A stretch of DNA of 64,000 bases from Oceanospirillum maris DSM 6286 (GTDB lineage Bacteria > Pseudomonadota > Gammaproteobacteria > Pseudomonadales > Halomonadaceae): NCBI RefSeq assembly GCF_000422865.1, contig NZ_AUGW01000015.1, forward strand, positions 1 to 64,000, given 5' to 3'. Both the position numbers and the translations under genes were made by a program. The notes below the pieces were generated by a model that saw only the letters and a program-made list of their open reading frames with translations, had not been told where the DNA came from and searched no databases. Of this stretch, positions 37,114-46,422 are shown in pieces (the first letter of the stretch is position 1; each line of letters begins with the position of its first letter).

Positions 37114-37162
37114 AAATAACGCTGGTGAGAATGCTTACATCCTCACTGTCGTTATTTAGCCT

Positions 37163-38938
37163 TTACTCTTCTGTCGGCGCAATTTTCTGGCGCAGACGGA
37201 TGTTCAGTTCTTTCAGTTGCTCAGCACTCACTTCACCCGGTGCAGCGGTCATCACACAACCCGCACTTTGAGTTTTAGGGAAAGCGATCACTTCACGGAT
37301 CGACTGAGTACCGGTCATCAGCATCACCAGACGATCCAGACCAAAGGCCAGGCCACCGTGCGGTGGCGCACCGAATTTCAGTGCATCCAGCAGGAAGCCG
37401 AACTTCTCTTGCTGCTCTTCTTCGCTGATACCCAGTACATCAAATACCGCATGCTGCATAGACTGATCATGGATACGGATTGAACCGCCACCCAGCTCAG
37501 TACCGTTAAGCACCATATCGTAAGCTACTGACAACGCTTCAGCAGGGTTAGCGGCCAACTCTTCAGCAGAGCATGCTGGAGAAGTAAACGGGTGATGCAG
37601 AGCCGATAAGCTGCCATCACTGTTTTCTTCAAACATTGGAAAATCAACAACCCACAACGGTGCCCACTGACAAGTGTAAAGATCAAGATCTTCACCCAGT
37701 TTGCAACGCAGTGCACCAAGTGCTTCGTTAACCACTTTAGCGGTGTCTGCACCAAAGAAGATGATATCGCCATCTTGTGCATCAACACGATCAAGTACTT
37801 GATCGATCACGTTTTCCATAAACTTAACGATTGGCGACTGCAGCCCTTCAAGGCCTGCTTTGCGATCATTAACTTTAATCCACGCCAGACCACGGGCACC
37901 GTAGATACCCACAAACTTGGTGTATTCATCAATCTGCTTACGGGATAGCGATGCACCACCGGGAACACGTAGAGCCGCCACACGACCTTTAGGATCGGTT
38001 GCGGGGCCAGAAAAGACTTTAAAGTCTACCTGCGCCATCAGATCACCCATATCAACCATTTCTAATGGGATACGTAGATCTGGCTTGTCACTACCAAAGC
38101 GATGCATCGCTTCAGAAAAGGCCATGCGTGGGAATTCACCCAGCTCAACATCAAGAACTTCTTTGAACAGCTTTTGAGTCATGCCTTCAGCCAGACCCAT
38201 AATCTCTTCATCAGTGACAAAAGAGGCTTCGATATCAATCTGAGTAAACTCAGGCTGACGGTCCGCACGCAGATCTTCATCACGGAAACATTTAGCGATC
38301 TGGTAGTAACGATCCATGCCAGATACCATCAACAACTGCTTAAACAGCTGAGGTGACTGAGGCAAAGCAAAGAAGCTGCCCGCATGAGTACGGCTCGGCA
38401 CAAGATAATCACGAGCACCTTCAGGGGTAGCACGGGTCAGAATAGGCGTTTCAATATCCAGAAAGCCTTTCTCATCCAAATAGTTGCGGATGGTGTGCGT
38501 CATACGTGAACGGAAGCGCAGTTTTTCCAGCATCTCAGGACGGCGCAGATCCACATAGCGGTATTTCAGACGTACGTCTTCACCCACTTTAACGTGCTCA
38601 TCAAGAGGGAAAGGAGGTGTTTCAGACGTATTCAGTACCGTCACGTCTTTACCTAGCACTTCAATCATGCCCGTTGGCATATTCTTATTCGTTGTGCCGT
38701 CAGGACGCGCACGTACCAAACCTTGGATTTTAAGCACATATTCACTACGGCTCTTATCCGCAGCAGCAAACGCTTCAACGGTATCAGGGTCAACAACCAC
38801 CTGAGTTAAACCGTCACGGTCACGCAGATCTAAGAAAATAACCCCACCGTGGTCACGACGACGGTGAACCCAGCCACAAAGAGTGACTGTTTCGCCGATA
38901 TGGGATTCATTCAGTTCGCCGCAATAATGGCTGCGCAT
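37163..38938 (-). CDS. aspS: aspartyl-tRNA synthetase
   Basis: 591 residues, class II bacterial type. An N-terminal OB anticodon domain ([20 protein letters not shown]) leads to class II motif 1 ([20 protein letters not shown]), motif 2 ([22 protein letters not shown]), the GAD insertion (about 290-420) and motif 3 ([14 protein letters not shown]). Charges tRNA-Asp; whether it also charges tRNA-Asn cannot be read reliably here. AGGA lies 7 nt before the ATG. It has its own terminator before ruvC. Confidence 0.96.
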   Translation of the reverse strand: MRSHYCGELNESHIGETVTLCGWVHRRRDHGGVIFLDLRDRDGLTQVVVDPDTVEAFAAADKSRSEYVLKIQGLVRARPDGTTNKNMPTGMIEVLGKDVTVLNTSETPPFPLDEHVKVGEDVRLKYRYVDLRRPEMLEKLRFRSRMTHTIRNYLDEKGFLDIETPILTRATPEGARDYLVPSRTHAGSFFALPQSPQLFKQLLMVSGMDRYYQIAKCFRDEDLRADRQPEFTQIDIEASFVTDEEIMGLAEGMTQKLFKEVLDVELGEFPRMAFSEAMHRFGSDKPDLRIPLEMVDMGDLMAQVDFKVFSGPATDPKGRVAALRVPGGASLSRKQIDEYTKFVGIYGARGLAWIKVNDRKAGLEGLQSPIVKFMENVIDQVLDRVDAQDGDIIFFGADTAKVVNEALGALRCKLGEDLDLYTCQWAPLWVVDFPMFEENSDGSLSALHHPFTSPACSAEELAANPAEALSVAYDMVLNGTELGGGSIRIHDQSMQHAVFDVLGISEEEQQEKFGFLLDALKFGAPPHGGLAFGLDRLVMLMTGTQSIREVIAFPKTQSAGCVMTAAPGEVSAEQLKELNIRLRQKIAPTEE

Positions 38939-39068
38939 AATTTTATCCTGTTATCCTGTTGTGCTCTTTTATAAGCGCCGCCAATGCGACACTCATGATT
39001 CAAAAAGGGTTGGCACTGGTACGTAAGTTAAACACTTCGCCCCCCCTACTCACCCTTTGCGATGCACG

Positions 39069-39109
39069 GTTAGTTCATGGAGTTGTTAGTTCATGGCGTT
39101 AGTTTATGA
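39069..39109. repeat. short direct repeats (GTTAGTTCATGG-type, three copies)
   Basis: GTTAGTTCATGG occurs at 39069-39080 and 39085-39096, and as GTTAGTTTATGA at 39098-39109, in the spacer between aspS and the fmdB-type gene. Confidence 0.8.
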
Positions 39110-39130
39110 AGATAGGTTGATTCAATAATC

Positions 39131-39212
39131 CTCTAACTATCCTACAAAACCCTCTAACGATCCTACGAAACGCTCTAACTACCTACGCAACGCTCTAACT
39201 ATCCGACGAACC
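39131..39212. repeat. four tandem 20-21-bp repeats overlapping the 3' end of the FmdB gene
   Basis: Units begin CTCTAAC at 39131, 39152, 39173 and 39193 and continue TATCCTAC-AAACG with small differences. The fourth unit overlaps the stop and last codons of the minus-strand zinc-ribbon gene, so the other three are likely duplicates of that gene end. Confidence 0.9.
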
Positions 39213-39425
39213 ATTACCGCCACCGGCTAAATTCTTTTTGCTACCGGTTTTAAAGTCGGTTTCATACCAACCACCACCGGCTAAACGAAAACCAGGGGCC
39301 GAGATCATCTTAGCTAGAGACTCTTCCTTGCATGCTGGACACTCTTTTAACGGCGCATCACTCATTTTCTGCAAGGCTTCTAACTGATGTCCGCAAGACT
39401 GACATTGATATTCATAAATGGGCAT
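39195..39425 (-). CDS. FmdB-family zinc ribbon protein
   Basis: 76 residues from the ATG at 39425 (MPIYEYQC), the conserved start of the family. Two CxxC pairs (CQSCG and CPACK) form a zinc ribbon; a Gly/Ser-rich tail follows. The family is widespread and often adjacent to aspS; its function as a putative regulator is poorly established. Its 3' end is part of a 21-bp tandem repeat array. Confidence 0.9.
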   Translation of the reverse strand: MPIYEYQCQSCGHQLEALQKMSDAPLKECPACKEESLAKMISAPGFRLAGGGWYETDFKTGSKKNLAGGGNGSSDS

Positions 39426-39551
39426 AGTCGTCATACCTAATGCTTTTACAAAGCGCAGCATTATATACCTGAGGCCGGAGCAACTCCACCGCAAGCCACT
39501 AACAAATCAAGCAAAATATACGGAAAAGAGCAGAAAATTCACGCCTTAACT

Positions 39552-40457
39552 TTACTTGTAGCGCTCTTCTATAAGCTGCCAAACACGCTCAACCATAGGT
39601 TTCTCGTCATTAACCGAACGATACAAACAGATTGCCAAAGGAACCACCCATTGCTCTGGGCCACAAGAAATAATAGCCCCGGACTCTAATTCCTGCTTGA
39701 TGGTTATCTCAGGCAGCCACGCCACGCCCTCACCGGCAAGCACCATCTCTTTTAACCCTTGAGCCATAGCCGTTTCGTACACTTTCTTCAGGCTTAAATC
39801 CCCAAGCTGAGAACGTAAACGCTCACGCACCGCTTGTCCAAGCATCGCCTCAGAGGTGTAAGCCAAATAAGGAACATCTTGATCCACACCTAAACGATAA
39901 ATCGCCTGACCATGTCGAGTCGCCTTACAAACCGGCATCAAACGAGTCCAACCAACTTGGCAATGGGGAAACAAAGCTTCATCTAAGCGAATCCAAGATT
40001 GCGGATCATGAAACGCCAGTAGAAAATCACATTCACCTTGGCGTAGCGCATTTAGACCCACATCAACATTAGCGGCTTCAGTTCGCACCATAAAGCCGCT
40101 TTCTTGCTGACGAATCCAGCGCACCAGTTCAGGCATTAAAGTAAACGTAAGAGAGTGCGCAGCACAGAAATTAATACGAGGAAGATAACCACCGGAGGGA
40201 GAGAGCTGTCGAACCACGGCCTGCAATTGGGCCAGAACTTTACGAGCGCTCGGTAGAAACTGATGGCCCGCCTCACTGAGACGAACCGGCTGTACATCTC
40301 GCTCAAATAATTGAACGCCCACCGCTTGCTCTAAAGTTTTGATCCGGCGGCTAAAGGCCGGTTGGGTAATATGCCTTAAGCGCGCGGCTTGAGAAAAACT
40401 CTGGGTTTTAGCCAACGCCAGAAAATCTTCCAGCCACTTTGTTTCTATATTGTGCAT
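39552..40457 (-). CDS. LysR-family regulator, HypT (YjiE)-like
   Basis: 301 residues. The N-terminal winged HTH (MHNIETKWLEDFLALAKTQS, ITQPAFSRRIKTLEQAVG) begins with the HNIETKW peptide characteristic of E. coli HypT, the hypochlorite-responsive regulator. A LysR effector domain follows (about 90-295). That it senses HOCl is an analogy: HypT works through methionine oxidation and I did not align those methionines. Downstream lies the FmdB gene, upstream the NO-related module. Confidence 0.85.
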   Translation of the reverse strand: MHNIETKWLEDFLALAKTQSFSQAARLRHITQPAFSRRIKTLEQAVGVQLFERDVQPVRLSEAGHQFLPSARKVLAQLQAVVRQLSPSGGYLPRINFCAAHSLTFTLMPELVRWIRQQESGFMVRTEAANVDVGLNALRQGECDFLLAFHDPQSWIRLDEALFPHCQVGWTRLMPVCKATRHGQAIYRLGVDQDVPYLAYTSEAMLGQAVRERLRSQLGDLSLKKVYETAMAQGLKEMVLAGEGVAWLPEITIKQELESGAIISCGPEQWVVPLAICLYRSVNDEKPMVERVWQLIEERYK

Positions 40458-40594
40458 GTTTTAACGCTAAGGCCTCCGGTCAGGGAGGGCTATTGGAGTC
40501 AATTTCGACCTACAATTCAACCGTTACCGAAGTTTATTATCAAAAAAATAACAGATAACGGTAAATAACCCTTCATTTCCCATAAAACAGACCA

Positions 40595-40798
40595 TTAAAG
40601 CGCCATCATACTGCCGATATAAACCTTAGCGCCAATGCCGAATAACGCCAACCCACTGATTAAACCCAGAAAAATCATTTTTCCTTCTCGGTTTGCTTTA
40701 GCCTTAATCGACACGTGCCATACTGTCCATAGTTTTAACACGATCATTAAGCCCACGGCGGAAAACACCGCTATTTCACTAGGACTCCAGACAATCAT
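40595..40798 (-). CDS. 67-residue two-TM membrane protein of the NsrR module
   Basis: Start at the ATG 40798 with AGGTG 4 nt upstream. Two predicted membrane helices (about 8-28 and 41-62) are joined by a basic loop (HVSIKAKANREGK). I do not recognise the family. The gene is divergent from the hemerythrin/nsrR pair, and the NsrR-type dyad at 40811-40841 lies directly before its ribosome binding site, so it is probably nitric-oxide-induced (inference). Confidence 0.75.
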   Translation of the reverse strand: MIVWSPSEIAVFSAVGLMIVLKLWTVWHVSIKAKANREGKMIFLGLISGLALFGIGAKVYIGSMMAL

Positions 40799-40810
40799 GG
40801 TACACCTCTG

Positions 40811-40841
40811 CTTTAATTTGCATTTGATATGCAGATTAAAG
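40811..40841. promoter_or_regulatory. NsrR-type operator
   Basis: A 13-5-13 dyad with 12 of 13 arm positions matching; arms CTTTAATTTGCAT and ATGCAGATTAAAG. The inner part fits the published NsrR pattern of two 11-bp arms with TGCAT cores separated by one base (40815-40837). A further half-site CAAATGCAAATT occurs at 40860-40871. It sits between the divergent miniprotein and hemerythrin genes; nsrR itself is the second plus-strand gene. Confidence 0.75.
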
Positions 40842-40895
40842 CACATATAATAGGTAAATCAAATGCAAATTATAAGACCAAGCGGAGCCAATGCG

Positions 40896-41303
40896 ATGAA
40901 ACGTCACCCAGCTTTAATTAACTTAAGCCAAGAACATCACGGTGCTTTAGTGATCGGTAAAAAGCTAAAAACAGCTGCCCTAGCCAATAATCAATCGGCC
41001 ATCACTCTTTGGCAAAATAATCGACTTCTTTTTCTACAGGAGCTGCTGCCGCACTTTACGGAGGAGGAAGCGCGCTTTGGCGCTTTGCTTGAAGGCGAGC
41101 TAAAACAAGAATTTGAGTCAGACCATGCTTTTCTTCTCCATTGTTTGCAATCTGACGCTCAACTTATCAATATCGACGTTAGTTCAGCGCAAGAAGCCAC
41201 ACGGCGGATTACTGCTTTTGCGGATCGGCTTATTCAGCATGTAAGATTTGAAGAGCGAACACTTTTTCCATGGCTAGAGCAGCATCATGCCCAAGCTCTT
41301 TAA
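40896..41303 (+). CDS. hemerythrin HHE domain protein
   Basis: 135 residues, four-helix di-iron fold. Likely ligands are His/Glu in INLSQEHHGALV, LLPHFTEEEARF, ESDHAFLLHC and LIQHVRFEERTLFPW. Members under NsrR control (as with YtfE/DnrN) act in nitric-oxide defence or iron-sulfur repair; which of these applies here is open. Start at ATG 40896 with GGAG 9 nt upstream. It lies 67 nt before nsrR. Confidence 0.88.
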   Translation: MKRHPALINLSQEHHGALVIGKKLKTAALANNQSAITLWQNNRLLFLQELLPHFTEEEARFGALLEGELKQEFESDHAFLLHCLQSDAQLINIDVSSAQEATRRITAFADRLIQHVRFEERTLFPWLEQHHAQAL

Positions 41304-41370
41304 TATTCATAACGCATTCATAAACATAAAGACCCAACCATAACCAACATAGAGACGTAGGATACCCTTA

Positions 41371-41823
41371 ATGCGCATTACGACCTTTACCGACTTCGGC
41401 TTACGCACACTGATCTACCTTGCCAGTTTACCGCCGGAGACGCTAACGAACGTGCAGGAAGTCTCTAAGATTTATAATGTATCGCAAAACCATTTGGTAA
41501 AAGTTGTCGGCCAACTACGAAAGCTCGGCTATATCCATACGTTACGCGGGAAAAATGGCGGCATTCATCTGGCAAAGCCGCCGGAAGAGATCAATATTGG
41601 AGAAGTGATAGAGCAGCTAGAAAACCATTTAGACGGTGTTGATTGCGCCTCTCCAGCCTGCCAGCTAACCCCATGCTGCAAGTTGCGCCACGCCTTAAAA
41701 GACGCCATGCAAGCCTTTATTGCTAGCATGAAGCAGTTCACCCTTGCCGATATGATGATCAACCAAGATGAACTTGCTCCCTTACTTTTTATAGATCGCC
41801 TAGATTCTAATCTGGGCGCTTAA
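41371..41823 (+). CDS. nsrR: nitric-oxide-sensing repressor NsrR (Rrf2 family)
   Basis: 150 residues. Rrf2 winged HTH (MRITTFTDFGLRTLIYLASL, NVSQNHLVKVVGQLRKLGYI, LRGKNGGIHLAKPP) and three cluster-ligand cysteines with NsrR spacing (C92, C97, C103 in VDCASPACQLTPCCKL). NO destroys the Fe-S cluster and releases the repressor. Downstream of the hemerythrin gene, probably one transcript from the NsrR-type operator at 40811-40841, implying autoregulation. Confidence 0.92.
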   Translation: MRITTFTDFGLRTLIYLASLPPETLTNVQEVSKIYNVSQNHLVKVVGQLRKLGYIHTLRGKNGGIHLAKPPEEINIGEVIEQLENHLDGVDCASPACQLTPCCKLRHALKDAMQAFIASMKQFTLADMMINQDELAPLLFIDRLDSNLGA

Positions 41824-41826
41824 TCC

Positions 41827-42954
41827 CTAACCTCTATAATAACGCTGCTCAACAAACGGCGTACGCACAACGGTCATGGGTAGCAATTTACCGCGTACAC
41901 TGGCGAATACCGAGGTATCTAAGGCGCTAAATTCAGTTGCTACATAACCTAGTGCCACTGATTTTTCAGCCGTTGGTGCAAAAGTACCACTTGTCACAAC
42001 ACCAATTTTATGGCCATCAGCATCAAACAGCTCTGCACCTTCACGGACAGGGGCACGACCTTCGCCAACCAAACCAACGCGCTTACGACTCCAATCTTTA
42101 TTACTGATCTGCCCTAGAATCACATCAGCCCCAGGGAAGCCACCGGCACGCTCACCATCCGCACGACGCACTTTAGAGATAGCCCAGATCAGGCTGCCTT
42201 CTAGCGGTGTTGTGGTGGTATCAATATCGTGACCATATAAACACAGGCCCGCTTCTAAACGCAGAGAGTCACGGGCACCTAAACCAATAGCCTCAACTTC
42301 CGGTTGCTCCTGAAGCAGGCGACATAGACGCTCTGCCTCTGCCGCTGGAATCGAAATTTCGAAACCATCTTCGCCCGTGTAACCTGAGCGAGAAGCCAAA
42401 CATTCAACACCATCAAGACGGATAACACGGGCGTCCATAAACACCATATCCGCAGTCTCTGGTGCAAAGCGCGCCAGAACCGCCGCAGCCTGAGGCCCTT
42501 GAAGGGCAACCAAAGCCGCGTCATCCATCACTTCCAGCTCAACATCATCACCCAAATGAGCACGCATATGAGCAATATCCTGCTCTTTACAGGCGGCATT
42601 AACGACCACATAAATATAGTCACCATGATTGGTCACCATCAGGTCATCCATGATGCCACCTTGCTCATTAGTAAACAGCGCATAACGCTGTTTACCAACG
42701 GGCAGATCAATAATATCAACCGGCACAAGGGTTTCTAGTGCTTTTGCAGCGTTAGCACCGTGCAATTTCACCTGCCCCATGTGGGATACGTCGAACAACC
42801 CTGCTTTTTCACGGGTATGAATATGCTCTTTTTTAACACCCAACGGATATTGAACCGGCATATCGTAGCCCGCAAAAGGCACCATACGAGCACCCAGCTC
42901 TTTATGAAGGTTAAATAAAGGAGTTTTTTTCAGAGCACCCTGCGCGTCTACCAT
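41827..42954 (-). CDS. gcvT: glycine cleavage T protein (aminomethyltransferase)
   Basis: 375 residues. Transfers the methylene group from the lipoylated H protein to tetrahydrofolate. Signatures are LFDVSHMGQVKLHG, GIMDDLMV, SRSGYTGEDGFEI, LGARDSLRLEAGL and the folate-binding ARG/GRAPVREG region. GAGG lies 6 nt before the ATG. Transcribed away from the XRE-cupin gene; its upstream region contains a GTTTC(C/T)TATTGGAAA-type motif shared with sdaA. Confidence 0.95.
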   Translation of the reverse strand: MVDAQGALKKTPLFNLHKELGARMVPFAGYDMPVQYPLGVKKEHIHTREKAGLFDVSHMGQVKLHGANAAKALETLVPVDIIDLPVGKQRYALFTNEQGGIMDDLMVTNHGDYIYVVVNAACKEQDIAHMRAHLGDDVELEVMDDAALVALQGPQAAAVLARFAPETADMVFMDARVIRLDGVECLASRSGYTGEDGFEISIPAAEAERLCRLLQEQPEVEAIGLGARDSLRLEAGLCLYGHDIDTTTTPLEGSLIWAISKVRRADGERAGGFPGADVILGQISNKDWSRKRVGLVGEGRAPVREGAELFDADGHKIGVVTSGTFAPTAEKSVALGYVATEFSALDTSVFASVRGKLLPMTVVRTPFVEQRYYRG

Positions 42955-43106
42955 GGTAAGCCTCGTATCAATAACAATACCCCTGAGCCAACAATGACTA
43001 AGAACATTTCACCCAAAAGCATTTAATCGCCAACAGGCAAAATGAAGCGCCATAATTGATTCAGAGAAAAAGTGGCAAGGCAGATTCAGAACCTGCCTCA
43101 ATCAAT

Positions 43107-43143
43107 GTTTCTTATTGGAAACAAAGCTAACCAAATAGGAAAC
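43107..43143. promoter_or_regulatory. palindromic motif upstream of gcvT
   Basis: GTTTCTTATTGGAAAC (43107-43122) followed by AATAGGAAAC (43134-43143), the reverse complement of GTTTCCTATT. The same elements recur upstream of sdaA. They lie about 150 nt before the gcvT start and are candidates for binding by the adjacent XRE-cupin regulator. Confidence 0.5.
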
Positions 43144-43194
43144 TTGATGCAAGAAAAGTTTAGCATCACTCCGCATCAGTTACGGCTAGAGCTG

Positions 43195-43827
43195 CTAGGC
43201 CGTCACCCAAAGCACCGCTGCATCGGACTCGCTGGTTGAAACCAACGAGTGCCCCATCGCACAATCGTAATAGGCAGAATCACCTTCAAACAGTTCAATA
43301 GGCTCATAAAATTCGGTATAGAGTAGCACCGAGCCGGATAATACATACAAGAGTTCTTCACCTTCATGGCGAATCCACTCAGGATACTCATCAATAGAAC
43401 GAGCACGCACCACGGTACGATAGGGGATCATTTTCTTATTGGTTAGCTGAGTACCCAGCAGCTCATGCTCATAGGTCGGCGTTGGATGAGGCTTTCCCTC
43501 GCCGCGACGAGTAATATCCCGTCGGCCTGTCGCCGCCACATTTTCTTTTGGCCGAGTAAATAGTTGAGGCATATCAATGCCTAAGCCTTTAACCAGCTTA
43601 CTAACAACGGAAAATGTGGGTGAAACCTGCTCATTCTCAATCTTGGACAAGGTGGATCGGGCAAGCCCTGTCAACTTACTGGCTTCTTCTAGCGTTAAGC
43701 TTTGGCTTAAACGGATTTCACGTACACGCTTGCCCAGCTCAAGAGGTTCGACATAAGACTCGGCATTCGCTTCCGCTCGGGTAACTTGGATCTTATCCTC
43801 GCGTAAAAAATGCGGTTCATCAGGCAT
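43195..43827 (-). CDS. XRE-cupin transcriptional regulator of the glycine/serine cluster
   Basis: 210 residues from the ATG at 43827 (AGGA 7 nt upstream); longer starts lack a site. XRE helix-turn-helix (about 28-82: GKRVREIRLSQSLTLEEASK, LARSTLSKIENEQVSPTFSV) and a C-terminal cupin sensor (about 125-208: RHEGEELLYVLSGSVLLYTE). Such regulators usually sense a small metabolite. Placed between gcvT and sdaA with matching palindromes at both promoters, it probably controls glycine/serine catabolism (inference). Confidence 0.87.
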   Translation of the reverse strand: MPDEPHFLREDKIQVTRAEANAESYVEPLELGKRVREIRLSQSLTLEEASKLTGLARSTLSKIENEQVSPTFSVVSKLVKGLGIDMPQLFTRPKENVAATGRRDITRRGEGKPHPTPTYEHELLGTQLTNKKMIPYRTVVRARSIDEYPEWIRHEGEELLYVLSGSVLLYTEFYEPIELFEGDSAYYDCAMGHSLVSTSESDAAVLWVTA

Positions 43828-43969
43828 TGGAATTCCTTTTAATAGAGCGCTGAATCGTGGCCTAGCTGGATCATAGCCTAGGTATAGAGAACCATACATA
43901 GGCATAGGGAAGAGAATGGTACACAAGCCGTAATGGCTTTAAAAGCACACAAGAACAATTACCCTAAAA

Positions 43970-43997
43970 GGAAACACTTGTTTCCTATTGGAAATTT
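43970..43997. promoter_or_regulatory. palindromic motif between the XRE-cupin gene and sdaA
   Basis: Perfect palindrome GGAAACACTTGTTTCC (43970-43985, 7-2-7) continuing into TATTGGAAATTTC, so that GTTTCCTATTGGAAAT overlaps it (43980-43995). It matches the motif upstream of gcvT. It is 143 nt from the regulator start and 131 nt from sdaA, suggesting joint control and autoregulation. Confidence 0.55.
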
Positions 43998-44128
43998 CTT
44001 ATTGCGTAACCGGAATACCTTTTGATAATCTGATCACCCTTGATACTGTCGTAATAGAGTCGAGTCGATAGATCCAGCAAGGTCAATAAATACAGACCCA
44101 TGACAGTGAATACAAAAAGAATAATATT

Positions 44129-45583
44129 ATGTCTTTAAGCATATTTGATCTCTTTAAAATTGGTATTGGTCCTTCTAGCTCTCACACCGTGGGGCCTATG
44201 CTGGCTGCGGGTCGCTTTATTGATCAACTAAACGCTGATCAGTTAGAAACCAGTCAGCCAAAGAACAAGACAAGCCTCAGCGCGATCAGTCGAGTAAAAA
44301 TAGAGCTTTTTGGGTCTCTGGCTCTCACTGGAAAAGGGCACGCCACTGATACCGCCGTACTCCTTGGCTTACTCGGCGAACAACCCGACCAAATAGATAC
44401 ACAGCAGGTTGACTCGCTCGTGGATCAGATTCGCCATCAGAACACACTAAATCTAGCTGGCGAGCACCCCATTCATTTTGATGAAAGCCGTGATCTTATC
44501 TTTCATTTCCAGGATACCTTGCCAGAGCACCCCAACGGGATGCGCTTTAGTGCCTTTGATCAGGCCGGAATGATCTGCCTTCAAGAGATCTACTATTCTG
44601 TGGGTGGTGGCTTTGTTCTCAGTAATGATGAAATAAAAGCGAAACCCAAGCTCAGCACAGGATCAGAGTTAGGGGGGATTTCTGCCGAACATCGCCCTTA
44701 TCCCTTTCAAAGCGGTAGCGCCTTGTTAGCTCAAGGCCAAACATCGGGCAAAAGCATTTCAGAGATAATGCTACTCAACGAAGCAGCACTTTGGAGTATT
44801 CAAGGCACAAACATGCCTCAAGAGCAGATCAAGGCAAAGCTGCTTCACATTTGGCAGGTTATGGACGATTGCGTCCGCAGAGGTTGTAAGGCAACAGGCA
44901 TACTTCCTGGCGGGCTAAATATCAAACGCCGCGCGCCAGAGCTGTATCGAGAACTCACAGAAAAACCAGAAAATGCTCTAAAAGATCAACTGACCGTGAT
45001 GGATTGGATCAATTTATTTGCCATGGCAGTCAACGAAGAGAACGCGGCCGGTGGACGTGTTGTTACGGCGCCAACCAACGGCGCTGCCGGTGTTATTCCT
45101 GCTGTTTTAAGTTACTACGTGCGCTTTTTACCCCATGCTAACGAAGATGGCATTGTACAATTTCTGTCCACGGCCAGTGCCATTGGTATGCTTTATAAAG
45201 AAAATGCATCCATCTCCGCCGCAGAAGTGGGTTGTCAGGGCGAGATAGGCGTTGCCTGCTCTATGGCTGCAGGTGCCTTATGCGCGGTAATGGGCGGCAG
45301 TAACGAACAGATCGAAAATGCAGCCGAGATCGGTATGGAGCATAACTTAGGCTTAACCTGCGACCCTATTGCGGGCCTCGTTCAGGTGCCCTGCATCGAA
45401 CGCAACACCATGGGTGCTGTTAAAGCAATTAACGCCGCACGGCTGGCGATAAGAGGCGATGGTTATCATCACGTCTCTTTAGATTCGGTGATAGAAACCA
45501 TGCGCCAAACCGGCTTGGACATGCAAGATAAGTATAAAGAAACCTCAAGAGGCGGCCTTGCGGTCAATGTCGTTAACTGCTAA
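44129..45583 (+). CDS. sdaA: L-serine dehydratase (iron-sulfur, single chain)
   Basis: 484 residues. Deaminates L-serine to pyruvate and ammonia. The N-terminal domain has [19 protein letters not shown] and the C-terminal domain [14 protein letters not shown]. Cluster cysteines are expected in [19 protein letters not shown] and [18 protein letters not shown]. Slightly longer than E. coli SdaA (454) because of extra residues around 40-50. Together with GcvTHP it allows growth on glycine by conversion to serine and pyruvate (known pathway logic). The ribosome binding site is weak. Confidence 0.95.
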   Translation: MSLSIFDLFKIGIGPSSSHTVGPMLAAGRFIDQLNADQLETSQPKNKTSLSAISRVKIELFGSLALTGKGHATDTAVLLGLLGEQPDQIDTQQVDSLVDQIRHQNTLNLAGEHPIHFDESRDLIFHFQDTLPEHPNGMRFSAFDQAGMICLQEIYYSVGGGFVLSNDEIKAKPKLSTGSELGGISAEHRPYPFQSGSALLAQGQTSGKSISEIMLLNEAALWSIQGTNMPQEQIKAKLLHIWQVMDDCVRRGCKATGILPGGLNIKRRAPELYRELTEKPENALKDQLTVMDWINLFAMAVNEENAAGGRVVTAPTNGAAGVIPAVLSYYVRFLPHANEDGIVQFLSTASAIGMLYKENASISAAEVGCQGEIGVACSMAAGALCAVMGGSNEQIENAAEIGMEHNLGLTCDPIAGLVQVPCIERNTMGAVKAINAARLAIRGDGYHHVSLDSVIETMRQTGLDMQDKYKETSRGGLAVNVVNC

Positions 45584-45714
45584 GGCCTCTTAAACGGTTA
45601 ATTTCTTATATTTTATAGGGAAAAAGAGTCTTTCTGACTTTGTTTCCCCAGCACATTTAAAGATAATCACGGCCAGCGCTAGAAGATGACTAGCCGCTGC
45701 CATTTAACGGTTAA

Positions 45715-45779
45715 CTAGAACGATCGACTAGAACTATCAATTAGAACGATCTACTAGACCTATCTATTAGATCCATTGG
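45715..45779. repeat. five tandem 13-bp repeats upstream of gcvH
   Basis: Units of 13 bp beginning CTAGAAC/TTAGAAC at 45715, 45728, 45741, 45754 and 45767, of the form (C/T)TAGAAC(G/T)ATC(G/T)A, run up to 21 nt before the gcvH start. They could be slippage products or a spaced regulator array (13 bp is not a full helical turn). Confidence 0.85.
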
Positions 45780-45800
45780 ATAAAGATTGAGGAATCGAAC

Positions 45801-46193
45801 ATGAGCAATATTCCGGGCAACCTGAAATACACAGCATCCCACGAGTGGGTTCTGGACAATGGCGACGGTACAGTAACCGTTGGTATTACTGACCATGCAC
45901 AGGATCAACTGGGCGATGTCGTGTTTGTTGAGCTGCCAGAAGTAGGCCGCGAAGTAGAAGCCGGTGAAGAATTCTCTCTGGTTGAGTCTGTTAAAGCCGC
46001 CTCTGATATCTACGCTCCTGTTACGGGCGAAATTATCGAAGTTAACGAAGAGCTAGAAGGCGCGCCAGAAACCATCAACGAACATGCCTTTGAAGATGGC
46101 TGGATCGCTAAGATCAAACTGACCGATCCTGAAGAGCTAGCAGACTTGTTAGACGCCGATGCTTACGAAGCCCGTGTTGAAGAAGACGCCTAA
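45801..46193 (+). CDS. gcvH: glycine cleavage H protein
   Basis: 130 residues. The lipoyl-carrier of the glycine cleavage system, with the modified Lys in [19 protein letters not shown] (about K65). Begins with [13 protein letters not shown] lies 6 nt before the ATG. Followed by its own terminator before gcvP. Confidence 0.97.
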   Translation: MSNIPGNLKYTASHEWVLDNGDGTVTVGITDHAQDQLGDVVFVELPEVGREVEAGEEFSLVESVKAASDIYAPVTGEIIEVNEELEGAPETINEHAFEDGWIAKIKLTDPEELADLLDADAYEARVEEDA

Positions 46194-46244
46194 GCCTTAG
46201 GCGACGTCTTTTTACAACACCGGATATAACACCGGATTTTATCC

Positions 46245-46274
46245 TATAAAACCGGCTCAATAGCCGGTTTTATA
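46245..46274. terminator. terminator of gcvH
   Basis: Perfect 13-bp stem TATAAAACCGGCT/AGCCGGTTTTATA with a CAAT loop, 51 nt past the gcvH stop. The downstream U tract lies within the stem's 3' arm. Confidence 0.75.
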
Positions 46275-46362
46275 GCTTTCTGGTTTTTTTATAGCTTTTG
46301 AATACCCCTGGCATCCTTCGCCAGAACACTTTCATCGGCCTTATCTCTGGCCGCTTGTCTAT

Positions 46363-46407
46363 GTCTTTGAAAACATAAGTGTCTTTGAAAACATAAGTCT
46401 TTGGAAC
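46363..46407. repeat. 18-bp tandem repeat in the gcvP leader
   Basis: GTCTTTGAAAACATAAGT at 46363-46380 is repeated exactly at 46381-46398 and begins a third, degenerate copy (CTTTGGAAC). It ends 16 nt before the gcvP start, so it changes the mRNA leader length. Confidence 0.9.
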
Positions 46408-46422
46408 AATAGGTTGATAAAA

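Noticed and set aside
45584-45800. Glycine riboswitch before gcvH
   Set aside because: The conserved GGAGAG/ACCGAAGG-type elements are absent; the spacer is mostly 13-bp repeats.
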